This document shows, piece after piece, positions 54,400 through 62,654 of a DNA stretch of 64,000 nucleotides. The notes under the pieces were generated by a model. That model was given only the letters and a program-made list of their open reading frames with translations, was not told the DNA's origin and did not search any database. Position 1 is the first letter of the stretch. Each line of letters begins with the position of its first letter. The stretch comes from Lachnospiraceae bacterium (GTDB lineage Bacteria; Bacillota; Clostridia; Lachnospirales; Lachnospiraceae): contig CAJTIR010000016.1 in the NCBI GenBank assembly GCA_910576385.1, positions 24,310 to 88,309 on the forward strand. Reading direction: 5' to 3'. The position numbers and the translations under genes were made by a program.

Positions 54400-56106
54400 A
54401 TGGCACGAAAGAGCAGAGTGAACAGATTAAAAGAAGCTGCTCCTGAGGAGGAAATATTGATACTTGCCGGTGAATATGGACGTCTTTCCGTAGAGGATGG
54501 AGACGATATAGAGCAAAATTCCATCGGTAATCAGCAGAAAATCACCCTGCATTATTTAGAAGAGCATCCGGAAATAAAACTGGTAGATACCTATTATGAT
54601 AATGGTTATACAGGAATGAATTATGAACGTCCGGGATTTATCCGGATGTTTAAGGACTTGAAGAGCGGCCGGATAAACTGTGTGATTGTAAAGGATATTT
54701 CCAGACTGGGCCGGCATTTTGTAATGACAAGCGAATTTGTAGAGCGGACATTCCCTGAAATGGGTGTCAGACTCATTTGTATTAACGATTCTTACGACAG
54801 CATGGATGGGAACGCAGACGCCTCTGCATTAACCATGCCTTTAAAAATGGTCATGAACGATTATTATGTAAAGGATATCTCCAATAAAATACGTTCCAGC
54901 ATATCGGCAAAAATGACAGGGGGCGAATTTATTCCAGCTGCAGGCAGCATTCCATATGGGTATGTCAGGAATGCAGAATTTACTACCTACGACATTGATC
55001 CGGAACCTGCGGAAGTAGTGAAAAAAATTTATCAGTTAAGAGCCAGCGGTGAAAGCTTTAACGCAATTGCCCGTATATTAAATGAAAAAAATATCCCTTC
55101 GCCGGGGAAACTCAGGCTGCTTCGGGGCATCACCAAGGCTAAAAAATATGAAAATGCTCTTTGGATTCGAGGGACGATCCGTAAAATCTGCTCCGACCAG
55201 GTTTATATAGGAAACCGGATCCACGGAAAAGTAAAGAGGGATAAAGTCGGTCTGGAGAAAAAGCGACGGAACGAAGAGGAGTGGCAAGTGATTGAAAATG
55301 CTCATCCGGCAATTATTTCTGTTCCATTATATGAGAAGGTTCAGCAAGTAAATATGGAAGAACTTCAGCGCAGGGGTAAGTTTGAGCATAGAGCAGAATG
55401 CGGCAATGATTACCGGGATTTATTCCGCGGTATGGTGTTTTGCGCAGAGTGCCAGAGCCCTATGGGCGCAGGGAAAGGATGTGCCAGGCCGAATGCCAAG
55501 ACGCCAAGCCGCATATTTTACGATTGCAACGGATACAGATATTCTGCCCATACGCAATGCAGCAGCCATTATGTGAGGCAGGAGACATTAATGCAGGCGG
55601 TGACTGACACCTTAAACCAACAGATCCAGGTAGCCGTAGATGTAGAACAGCTTGCTGACAGGCTGAAACGTATGCCGAAGGTTGTTTGTTATCAGAATGA
55701 TGCAGAAAACCATTATGCAAGCGTTTCTGCAAAGCGTAAGAATATGGAAGCTAAAATGGAACAGCTTCTGATAGAACTTACACAGAAGGTCATTGATCGC
55801 AGGGAATATGATTATATGAAAAAGCAGTATGCAAAGAAATATGAAGAGCTTTTGCAGGAAGAAACGAAAGCCTTATCTGACATACGAGCGAAAGACGCTG
55901 CCCTTAGCGTTACAGAAAAATGGCTGGATGCTATCAAAAAATATCAGAAGATTCCAAGTATTGACCGTGGGCTTCTGGAATTATTGGTAGCCCGGATTGA
56001 AATATCAGAAGACAGGACAATTAAGATTATCCTTAATTACGAGGATCCATACCAGCCAATTTTGGAGTTTCTTCAAAGAATAGAGGTGGTAAAGGATGTC
56101 AGCTGA
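54400..56106 (+). CDS. Large serine recombinase 2
   Basis: 568 residues, starting on the base after the previous stop, with AAAGGAGG inside the preceding gene. Catalytic GEYGRLSVEDGDD (S30) and IVKDISRLGRHFVMTSEFVE; recombinase domain with YGYVRNAEFTTYDIDPEPAE; zinc ribbon CAECQSPMG...CNGYRYSAHTQC; coiled coil (430-510). Complete. It overlaps recombinase 3 by 11 bases. Confidence 0.94.
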   Translation: MARKSRVNRLKEAAPEEEILILAGEYGRLSVEDGDDIEQNSIGNQQKITLHYLEEHPEIKLVDTYYDNGYTGMNYERPGFIRMFKDLKSGRINCVIVKDISRLGRHFVMTSEFVERTFPEMGVRLICINDSYDSMDGNADASALTMPLKMVMNDYYVKDISNKIRSSISAKMTGGEFIPAAGSIPYGYVRNAEFTTYDIDPEPAEVVKKIYQLRASGESFNAIARILNEKNIPSPGKLRLLRGITKAKKYENALWIRGTIRKICSDQVYIGNRIHGKVKRDKVGLEKKRRNEEEWQVIENAHPAIISVPLYEKVQQVNMEELQRRGKFEHRAECGNDYRDLFRGMVFCAECQSPMGAGKGCARPNAKTPSRIFYDCNGYRYSAHTQCSSHYVRQETLMQAVTDTLNQQIQVAVDVEQLADRLKRMPKVVCYQNDAENHYASVSAKRKNMEAKMEQLLIELTQKVIDRREYDYMKKQYAKKYEELLQEETKALSDIRAKDAALSVTEKWLDAIKKYQKIPSIDRGLLELLVARIEISEDRTIKIILNYEDPYQPILEFLQRIEVVKDVS

Positions 56107-57709
56107 GAAACAGGATTTCTATTATCTGCGGCTTTCAAAGGAAGATGGGGATATAGAGGAAGGTTCTGCAGAAGAAAGCTGCAGCATCACTTCCCAAAGA
56201 GACTGCATTAAAAGGTATTTGCAGGAACACTGTTTTCAGGCAGATGAGTTTGAGGAAATTGCAGATGATGGGTACTCCGGAACCAGTATGAACCGGCCTG
56301 GAATGAGACGGCTGCTGAATCTTGTGGAAAACAGCAAGGTACGGACAATTATCGTTCGCGATCTTTCCAGATTTGCCCGGAATTACCTGGAGGCAGGCCA
56401 TTATCTTGAATTTGTATTCCCGGCTTATGGCGTGCGGTTCATTTCCATCAACGATCAGTTTGACAGTGAACAGCTTGGCGAAAATACTGCCGGACTGGAA
56501 TTGGCAATAAAAAACCTGCTGAACCAGATGTACAGCAAGGATATCTCGCGGAAAATTAAGAGTTCTGTGGATTTAAAAAAGCTGAGCGGGGAATATGTTT
56601 ACGGGACGGCGCCCTACGGATATAAAAAGGGTGAGAAAAAGAATACGATTGTGATAGATAAAGAAGCGGCTGAGATTGTGAAATCTATTTTTGAATGGGC
56701 GGCAGCCGGAATTACGATTACCCAGATTGCCCGGAAACTCAACGAAGCGCAGGTGGTGACGCCTTCTGTCTATCTGGCATCGGTAAGGGGAAAATACAAG
56801 ACACGGGCGGTATGGACCTTTGAATCAGTCCGAAACATTTTAGCCAACCGTATTTATACCGGGGACACAGTGCCCTTTAAATCCCATGTGGTTCGTGTGG
56901 GCAGCGACAGAGTGAAGCAGATTCCGGAAGGACTCCAGCAGGTGATTCCGAATACCCATGAGGCGGTCATCTCCCGTGAGCTTTTCTACCAGGCCCGAAC
57001 CGTGATAAAATCAAAGAAAAAATCCAAAGCTTCACCACGTCCCAATCCATTCAGGTCTTTATTGGTATGTGGCTGCTGTGGAAATCGTTTATCAAAAAGC
57101 AAACCGCAGAACAAGAACTGGATATGTGTAACACATAGATATAATCCTGGATCAGACTGTAAGAAGGTCCGGTTCCGTGAAGATAAGCTGACAGAGATAG
57201 TCCTTCGTGCAATCAATGTCCGCTGTAAGCTGCTGGATGCAAAAATAAAAAAGATGAAGGAGGTGAGCCACTCAGCAAAATCCCATGAGCAGATCCTTCA
57301 GGCAGAATGCAAGACGCTGCGCAAACAGATCGACGGATTACAGGCTTTAAAGATGCAGCACTATGAATCTTATGTAGAAGGCCAGCTGAGCAAAGAAAAT
57401 TTCCTAATAAAAAAACGGGAAATTTCGACAAAAGAAGAAGATTTAAAAATCCGGCTCAGTGTGGCAGAACACAAACAGATGGAGCAGGCTGAAAAAATCA
57501 AAGCCAGCGCCACGCAAATGGAAACCAGCAAAAAAATAATAGAGTACCAGGAGATTACAGAGCTGACGCCTCAGCTGATGAAAGAGCTGGTAAAAAAGAT
57601 TATCATACGTCCAGATGGCTCTATTCATATAGAATGGAACTTCTGTGATGAAATAGGAGAGGTGATTCCATTTCACAGCAACTTGGCCCTGGAAGAAAAA
57701 TCCATATGA
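56096..57709 (+). CDS. Large serine recombinase 3
   Basis: 537 residues, starting 11 bases inside recombinase 2. Catalytic YYLRLSKEDGD (S14) and IVRDLSRFARNYLEAGHYLE; recombinase domain with YGTAPYGYKKGEKKNTIVID; zinc ribbon CGCCGNRL...CVTHRYNPGSDC; coiled coil with KMQHYESYVEGQLSKENFLI. It ends 38 bases before the right att repeat, so it is the closest to the junction. Confidence 0.94.
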   Translation: MSAEKQDFYYLRLSKEDGDIEEGSAEESCSITSQRDCIKRYLQEHCFQADEFEEIADDGYSGTSMNRPGMRRLLNLVENSKVRTIIVRDLSRFARNYLEAGHYLEFVFPAYGVRFISINDQFDSEQLGENTAGLELAIKNLLNQMYSKDISRKIKSSVDLKKLSGEYVYGTAPYGYKKGEKKNTIVIDKEAAEIVKSIFEWAAAGITITQIARKLNEAQVVTPSVYLASVRGKYKTRAVWTFESVRNILANRIYTGDTVPFKSHVVRVGSDRVKQIPEGLQQVIPNTHEAVISRELFYQARTVIKSKKKSKASPRPNPFRSLLVCGCCGNRLSKSKPQNKNWICVTHRYNPGSDCKKVRFREDKLTEIVLRAINVRCKLLDAKIKKMKEVSHSAKSHEQILQAECKTLRKQIDGLQALKMQHYESYVEGQLSKENFLIKKREISTKEEDLKIRLSVAEHKQMEQAEKIKASATQMETSKKIIEYQEITELTPQLMKELVKKIIIRPDGSIHIEWNFCDEIGEVIPFHSNLALEEKSI

Positions 57710-57747
57710 AAAATTAGAAAAAATGTTGTCCTTTACTTGACACACTC

Positions 57748-57876
57748 ATGAGCGGAAGTCCGATCCTTCAAAATGGAAAAGTAATTGGCGCTGTCACACA
57801 TGTATTTGTACAGGACGCCACCAAAGGATATGGGATATTTATTGAAAATATGCTCAATCATTGAGCCAGGTAAAGA
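57748..57876 (+). repeat. Right 129-bp direct repeat (attR side), orphan spoIVB 3' end
   Basis: Identical to 45074-45202. It encodes [20 protein letters not shown] and on to the SpoIVB stop, and is followed by what is probably the original spoIVB terminator. This is the chromosomal end displaced by the insertion. Confidence 0.95.
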
Positions 57877-57877
57877 C

Positions 57878-57928
57878 AAAAACTCTATGTGATTCTGCTG
57901 CTGGCAGCAAGAATCACATAGAGTTTTT
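57878..57928. terminator. Strong terminator, probably original spoIVB terminator
   Basis: AAAAACTCTATGTGATTC (57878-57895) and GAATCACATAGAGTTTTT (57911-57928) pair fully around an inner TGCTGC/GCAGCA stem. The symmetry allows termination in both directions. Confidence 0.93.
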
Positions 57929-58011
57929 GAATTTATGTGGCGAAAGCCTATTGGCACGGAGTAGTTAAAATACATTTCACAGCATCAGAAAAACATTTTA
58001 CGGCAAATAAT

Positions 58012-58039
58012 TTGTATTTAGTAACAAAAAGATTATAAT
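58012..58039 (+). promoter_or_regulatory. Promoter before the DUF5301 remnant and ABC genes
   Basis: TTGTAT (58012-58017), 16 bases, TATAAT (58034-58039), in an otherwise empty AT-rich gap after the spoIVB terminator. Confidence 0.65.
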
Positions 58040-58112
58040 AAAATGCATAGGTTGTCGTATTACTAACTTGTTTATGAGAGATAAATCGCAATTTTATGAT
58101 GGTGGAGGAAAA

Positions 58113-58547
58113 ATGAGTAAGAAAATGTGGATAAATATTGTGTCAATTTATTCAATTAGGGAAACCAGAGATACCAAAATTTACAGAAGCGAAAGAATTA
58201 TATAAAGTACTTTTGAATTTGAATTACCAAACGCAGCGTTAGTGGAACGTATTTCTCTAAAAAAAAATTTTGATCGTCAAATTCTGATCAGTAATAAAGA
58301 GGATGTGGAAACTATTTTGCATATTTTAAAAGACGCAAAATCCATTTCAGAGAGTGGGGAAATGGATACGCTCATTCGTGTTGAAAACATTATTAATGTA
58401 GACTTTATTAGCAGAGATCATGTGATATCCAGGTTATTTTTATGTGAAGACAAAGGGAAATATTTCATTGAGCAGCCTTACAATGGAGTATATACGATTT
58501 TCAAAGAAAATTATGATTTGATAGAAAATTTTTTAAAAGGTAATTGA
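58113..58547 (+). pseudogene. DUF5301-like gene, disrupted at the 5' part
   Basis: GGTGGAGG and ATG at 58113 begin MSKKMWINIVSIYS, the start of a secreted protein, but the frame ends after about 30 codons. The next frame holds LGKPEIPKFTEAKELYKVLL, and the third, from about 58220, reads FELPNAALVERISLKKNFDR to the end, with KYFIEQPYNGVYTIFKENYD, typical of DUF5301. The open frame from GTG 58242 gives 101 residues. At least two frame changes separate signal and domain, so secretion is lost. Confidence 0.65.
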
Positions 58548-58600
58548 GATGCAATTTATTAATAAGTAAGGGACTGTGGACAACAATGAAGGAGGTTAAA

Positions 58601-58780
58601 ATGATGCGTCATATATATATTCGTGGAATGATAGGTTTGATTTGGCTGATCACAGCTATTATATGCAGTGTATCTGGAAGTTTTCAGATGACAGTTCTTT
58701 ATCTTATTTTAGCAGGCGCGTTTCTGTATTCCGCTTACGCAGTATGGAAAAAAGAAAAAGATAACAGAGGGGGAAAGTAA
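58601..58780 (+). CDS. Small membrane protein
   Basis: 59 residues from the ATG at 58601, with GAAGGAGG just before it; the longer frame from 58544 is unlikely. Two membrane helices (about 7-24 and 29-47), and a basic C-terminal tail. The stop is one base from the ABC ATPase start, so it is probably part of that exporter operon. No family recognised. Confidence 0.7.
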   Translation: MMRHIYIRGMIGLIWLITAIICSVSGSFQMTVLYLILAGAFLYSAYAVWKKEKDNRGGK

Positions 58781-58781
58781 A

Positions 58782-59489
58782 ATGTGTGTAGCGCTTTTGA
58801 CAATTAAAAATTTAAGCGCATGGTACAATGACGAGAAAATGATACTTTCAAATTTTTCTATGGAATTGGCTGAACATGAAGTAGTAGGGCTGATCGGGTT
58901 GAACGGAGCTGGAAAAACGACATTTTTAAAAGTGTTGTCTGGTCTGCACCCTGTTTTCCATGCGGATCGTATCTGTTTTTGTGGTTCCACAGTAAATTTT
59001 AGGAAACAGGATTTCAAGCTTTGCCGTTATACTGTGTTTGCTGAGGACAATTCTTTTTCATATTTTACATTTCGAGAATATCTGTCCTATGTATGTTCTG
59101 CTTATAGAAAAGAAGTGCCCAATTTAACAGAATTGATACAGGGATTTCACTTTGAAACGTATACAGACACTTTATTAAAAGATTTATCTACCGGAAACCG
59201 AAAAAAAGTGTTTTTGATTACGGCCTTTGCACTAAAGCCCAAATTGCTGTTCCTGGATGAGCCGATCAATGGGCTGGATTTCCAAAGCACAGAATATTTG
59301 TATCAGCAGATCTTGGGATATAAGGAGTATGGAACCATCCTGTTTTCTTCTCACATTTTGGAAAGTATTACACTGACTTCTGATCGAGTATTTGTTCTGG
59401 AGCATGGAAAAATCCAGCAGACTTTTGAGCATGGACAGATTAGTGCCGCAGATATTCGGGAGGCTCTGCATGTTGAAAATGACAGGTAA
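58782..59489 (+). CDS. ABC transporter ATP-binding protein (degenerate signature)
   Basis: 235 residues. Walker A GLNGAGKT (39-46), Walker B LLFLDEPINGLD and the switch His in SSHILES are normal, but the ABC signature reads LSTGNRKK instead of LSGGQ. Such short ATPases (about 230 residues) with a large permease occur in bacteriocin-type exporters. GGGGGAAAG precedes it. It overlaps the permease gene by 20 bases. Confidence 0.88.
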   Translation: MCVALLTIKNLSAWYNDEKMILSNFSMELAEHEVVGLIGLNGAGKTTFLKVLSGLHPVFHADRICFCGSTVNFRKQDFKLCRYTVFAEDNSFSYFTFREYLSYVCSAYRKEVPNLTELIQGFHFETYTDTLLKDLSTGNRKKVFLITAFALKPKLLFLDEPINGLDFQSTEYLYQQILGYKEYGTILFSSHILESITLTSDRVFVLEHGKIQQTFEHGQISAADIREALHVENDR

Positions 59490-60687
59490 GGCTTTCGCCA
59501 AAAAATTATTTGGAGCAAAATATGAACGGCTGTCCCGGATGCTTTTGATTGATCTAATTGTATTTTGGGGACTGTATATTGCTGGGTGGAGCGTACAGAT
59601 TGCCCCATCTGTCCGAATTTTAATGATAAGCGCTTTTACGGCCGGCGTAATGTGGCAGGCTCTTTCTTCCAAAGACACTGCCGTTGAGATGCAGCACATG
59701 CTGATGCTGCCTTCTCTGCACCAAGAATTTGTCTTTTCCTATGTTGCCATTTTGGGAGTCTATACCATTTTTACCAAGACCGCTACGCTTTTAGCTATCT
59801 TACTAGCTGTTTCTATTTGGAAACCCATAGAGATACTTGGGCTCTTAGTCTGTGCGATACATGCTGTTCTTATGGCAGCTGCGGTATATTCTCTGAAAAA
59901 ATTTTGGTGTGCGAGCAGTCTTTGGGCTGCTTCCATAATCATGGCTATCGTTCTTTTGGGAAATAAAACTTGGCTGATACTGGTATTGGTTATGAATGGT
60001 ATTTTTGCTGTCCAAATTTTGCGAAAGGCAGATGGATATGATTTTTATCGGCAGGAGAGTGAGAAAAGTTACATCGTAAAGCGGCAGAGGCGTGGTTCTT
60101 TATGGTGGTATTTTTTTCGGTATCTGGGCTTTCACAAAAATTATTTGATCAATACTTTTGTTATGTGGTGTATAGCCTTGATTTTGCCCTATTTTTTGGG
60201 GGAAATCGGAAGCCTATCTATGGTTCCGGTGGGGTTTGCTGTTTTATCCTTAAATACACCTGTCTGTATTTTGCTGTCTTGTGACAGGGATTTAGAGCAG
60301 GCAGTTCGTTTTCTACCTGGTCAAGTACAAATGTTTTGTATTTCATATGTTTTGTTTCTATTTTTGTGCAATATGACTGCCGATGTGATATTCCTTTGTA
60401 GCTTACAGATCCAAAATAGCAGTGTCACTGTTTCTATGATATTTGCTGCTGTTTTTTTTGCCCTGCAAAGCGCGGTTTTGTCGGTACTTTTAGAATGGTT
60501 TTATCCCATCCGAGCCTGGAAAATTGAGAGTGACTTGTGGCATCATCCGCGGAAATATATTGTTCCAGTGACGATGCTGTTACTGGCGGGGGCTGTCATA
60601 GCCTGGCCGGCGTTGCTGCCTGTTCTAATGATTTTACTGGCTATTGAAGTAGTGGTGTTATTTTTTATCTTATGGAAGATTCAATAG
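59470..60687 (+). CDS. ABC exporter permease
   Basis: 405 residues from the ATG at 59470, six bases after GGGAGG in the ATPase gene; the frame extends to 59392 without a ribosome site. About ten membrane helices in two halves separated by a polar stretch (about 190-215, YDFYRQESEKSYIVKRQRRG). No named family is certain. By overlap and orientation it is the membrane partner of the preceding ATPase; substrate unknown. Confidence 0.75.
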   Translation: MLKMTGKAFAKKLFGAKYERLSRMLLIDLIVFWGLYIAGWSVQIAPSVRILMISAFTAGVMWQALSSKDTAVEMQHMLMLPSLHQEFVFSYVAILGVYTIFTKTATLLAILLAVSIWKPIEILGLLVCAIHAVLMAAAVYSLKKFWCASSLWAASIIMAIVLLGNKTWLILVLVMNGIFAVQILRKADGYDFYRQESEKSYIVKRQRRGSLWWYFFRYLGFHKNYLINTFVMWCIALILPYFLGEIGSLSMVPVGFAVLSLNTPVCILLSCDRDLEQAVRFLPGQVQMFCISYVLFLFLCNMTADVIFLCSLQIQNSSVTVSMIFAAVFFALQSAVLSVLLEWFYPIRAWKIESDLWHHPRKYIVPVTMLLLAGAVIAWPALLPVLMILLAIEVVVLFFILWKIQ

Positions 60688-60708
60688 AATTTCCCATAAG
60701 ATAAAAAA
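60661..60708. terminator. Bidirectional terminator overlapping the permease end
   Basis: TTTTTTATCTTATGG (60661-60675) and CCATAAGATAAAAAA (60694-60708), a perfect 15-bp stem with the stop codon in its loop. It would serve the plus-strand ABC operon and the minus-strand operon that converges on it. Confidence 0.75.
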
Positions 60709-60746
60709 TCTCAGAGAAGTATGTACAATTATAAACGGATGAATCA

Positions 60747-61005
60747 TTAATTTTGTAGATATTTTATCAATTCTTTTGCATATCTTTCACTATGCTCATA
60801 TAAAAATTGTCCATGTCCCATATTTTTAATCTCAACATCCAGTAAATTAGGCAGATATCTTTTTTATAGAATAGCGCTTTTCCTTGGATAATGTTCATTA
60901 GAACCTCGCCAGAATAGTACGGTTCCTTTGTAATCGCCTAATTTTTCAGGAATGTTATAATAGGATTGAGTTATTTATTTTATCTCCAAAACATATAAAA
61001 TTCAT
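60747..61005 (-). pseudogene. Alpha/beta hydrolase reduced by internal deletion
   Basis: The ATG at 61003-61005 overlaps the methyltransferase stop (ATGA). It starts MNFICFGDKINNSILL, the usual N-terminus of a small alpha/beta hydrolase, then stops. Immediately after, in another frame, come IPEKLGDYKGTVLFWRGSNE and YLPNLLDVEIKNMGHGQFLY, the C-terminus with its catalytic His region (GHGQ), interrupted by one in-frame TAA. The middle, with the nucleophile Ser, is missing. Confidence 0.7.
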
Positions 61006-61604
61006 AGATATCTCTCTTTAGTATCAGATCTTTTTTTCCCAAAATATCTTAGAGTCTGTTTTGTATACTGCACGTAATCATTCCCAAACATATGATACAT
61101 ATGGGTTTCCTCTTGTAATATTTGAAGATGTAACATTACAGCCGCCCAGACAGAAACACATACTAACAGAATATTAAAATACATAAGGCAAATAGAAAGA
61201 AATAATAAATCAAACCCGACAAACGCAGGATTTCTACTCCAGTTATAAATACCATCTGTAATTAGGGACGTTTTCTCTTCTGGGATGCCAACTCGCCAGC
61301 TAGTTTTCATTGTAATTATTGCTAATGTAAAAAACATCACACCTAGAATTCCTAGCACTACTCCGACAATCCTAAATTCATTTGCAGGAAATTGTTTTAC
61401 CAGAAAGATACTGCCAATATCAAAGATAGCTGTCAGTACTGTTGAAAGCTGTAAAAAATGTTCAATAAGCAATACCTTCTTGGGTTTCTTACCAATTCCC
61501 ATCTGATTTGTTGTAATGGACTGTCGTTTTTGAATGATAATTTTTGCAAAATAGAATGAATAAAAAGTTGCTAAAATCAACATTGCTAATATCTGATAAA
61601 TCAT
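61002..61604 (-). CDS. Isoprenylcysteine methyltransferase-family membrane protein
   Basis: 200 residues with about five membrane helices. GIYNWSRNPAFVGFDLL and the C-terminal QEETHMYHMFGNDYVQYTKQ are the SAM-binding signature of the ICMT/PEMT family. Bacterial members methylate lipids or small molecules; substrate unknown here. It lies 9 bases after the ArsR gene and overlaps the start of the hydrolase relic, so it belongs to an ArsR-controlled operon. Confidence 0.85.
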   Translation of the reverse strand: MIYQILAMLILATFYSFYFAKIIIQKRQSITTNQMGIGKKPKKVLLIEHFLQLSTVLTAIFDIGSIFLVKQFPANEFRIVGVVLGILGVMFFTLAIITMKTSWRVGIPEEKTSLITDGIYNWSRNPAFVGFDLLFLSICLMYFNILLVCVSVWAAVMLHLQILQEETHMYHMFGNDYVQYTKQTLRYFGKKRSDTKERYL

Positions 61605-61613
61605 ATGAGCCTC

Positions 61614-61976
61614 CTATTCTAAAGGACATTTGATCTTAAAAATTTCTTCACAGATTTGATGAATATATTTTGCCACTTGTGTGTCTGCAAGTTTATAATA
61701 TATTTCTTTTCCCTCGCGTCTGTTTGTGATCAATCCTGTATTTTTTAAGGTTTTTAGATGATGGGAAACCGCCGGATCACTCATTTCCATTGCCGCAGAG
61801 ATATTACTGACACATTCTTCACAATGGCATAACAACCATAATATTCGTAATCTCGTTCCATTACTGATCTGCTTAAATATTTCTGCAACCATCTCACAAT
61901 CTTCCACAGTAGGTAATTTTTCAAACACTATTTCTATATTTTGACTGTGATTGTGCGGTAAAATTTGTTTTTTCAT
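61614..61976 (-). CDS. ArsR/SmtB-family repressor
   Basis: 120 residues from the ATG at 61974-61976, which has AAAGGAGG upstream; a longer start at 61994 lies over that site. Winged helix with LRILWLLCHCEECVSNISAA, SDPAVSHHLKTLKNTGLITN and REGKEIYYKLAD. HCEECVSN resembles the alpha-3 ligand region (ELCVCDL) of metal sensors, and more metal-binding residues may be in the His-rich N-terminus (LPHNHSQN) and the C-terminal C117. Metal sensing is therefore likely but unproven. The palindromes at 61996-62047 are its probable operator. Confidence 0.88.
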   Translation of the reverse strand: MKKQILPHNHSQNIEIVFEKLPTVEDCEMVAEIFKQISNGTRLRILWLLCHCEECVSNISAAMEMSDPAVSHHLKTLKNTGLITNRREGKEIYYKLADTQVAKYIHQICEEIFKIKCPLE

Positions 61977-61995
61977 GTTTGCCTCCTTTCTCAAA

Positions 61996-62047
61996 CAATT
62001 AAACAGTTATTTAAATGTTTATATACATTTAAACATATGTTTAATTG
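61996..62047. promoter_or_regulatory. Nested palindromic operator between arsR and flavodoxin relic
   Basis: CAATTAAACA (61996-62005) and TGTTTAATTG (62038-62047) form an outer inverted repeat. Inside are TTTAAATGT-N6-ACATTTAAA and a perfect 16-bp palindrome TTAAACATATGTTTAA (62029-62044). ArsR-type repressors bind AT-rich 12-2-12-like palindromes over promoters, so this probably controls both divergent genes. Confidence 0.75.
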
Positions 62048-62132
62048 TATGTCAATGTTTTTCTTATCGACATATAAAGTCCCTTTGAGTTTGATATGTT
62101 CTGCCAGGTTATTGTTGATTAGGAGGGAAATA

Positions 62133-62291
62133 ATGAATCAGAAAAGAGTACTTGCAATATTAGGCAGTCCCCATGTGAACGGAATCACAGGCTCCATGTT
62201 AAACTATTCCAGACCATATCCTGAGAAAGATCGCGAGATGCTTGGAGAAGCGGGGGAGTATGAAATGCGTTTAAAATCGCAAGATATATGA
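62133..62291 (+). pseudogene. Flavodoxin-fold reductase reduced by internal deletion
   Basis: AGGAGGG then ATG at 62133. The 52 codons start MNQKRVLAILGSPHVNGITG, the FMN-binding N-terminus of NADPH-dependent FMN reductases, then pass directly to PYPEKDREMLGEAGEYEMRL, a C-terminal helix. The central part (over 100 residues in relatives) is missing. It is divergent from arsR and would have been controlled by the shared operator. Confidence 0.65.
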
Positions 62292-62322
62292 AAATCAGAA
62301 AGAAATGTTTTGCTATAATGCA

Positions 62323-62487
62323 TAGGTAATTGCGAAACTATTAAGTTATCTAAATTTCATATACAATTTATACAATTTCAGACAAATATTTTATCACATT
62401 TTAGTTTTTTTATGAAAAAATATTTCTACTTAAATTCTTTGAATTGTATATGAAAGTTTTAAAATTATTGAGTTTTGCAATTACCTA
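62323..62487. repeat. MITE-like element with ~50-bp terminal inverted repeats
   Basis: TAGGTAATTGCGAAACT at the left and AGTTTTGCAATTACCTA at the right are inverted copies with one mismatch. The symmetry continues inward through TTTCATATACAATT / AATTGTATATGAAA. The element is about 165 bases, AT-rich, without a gene, consistent with a miniature transposable element. No duplicated target is certain. Confidence 0.7.
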
Positions 62488-62654
62488 AATATAATGTAGA
62501 TAACTTCTCGGAATCTCAATGAATGTGATTCTAACTGAAAATTGACAACTGAATATCGTGCAGGAAAAGAAATTTGAGAAAAATGGACATAAACATTGGA
62601 CATAGCGGGTACTATGCCTTGAAAAATCATATGGAATCGCTTAAGATATCATTA

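Larger units (their letters stand above)
45203..57747. mobile_element. ~12.5-kb integrative element inserted at the spoIVB 3' end
   Basis: The element is bounded by the identical 129-bp repeats and has three large serine recombinases at its right end, where an integration module is expected. Cargo: IS1182-type transposase relic, an open frame of unknown origin, Rpn nuclease, XRE repressor with operator, ssb, a membrane protein, a broken MoxR ATPase/VWA module and DUF6870. Codon use and G+C from about 48.4 to 52.1 kb differ clearly from spoIVB and recN. No conjugation or replication genes are seen, so it is probably a degraded or mobilisable island. Confidence 0.8.

Noticed and set aside
45203..57747. 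Prophage or conjugative element with its own transfer machinery
   Set aside because: No capsid, tail, relaxase, coupling protein or T4SS genes can be seen; only recombinases and accessory cargo.
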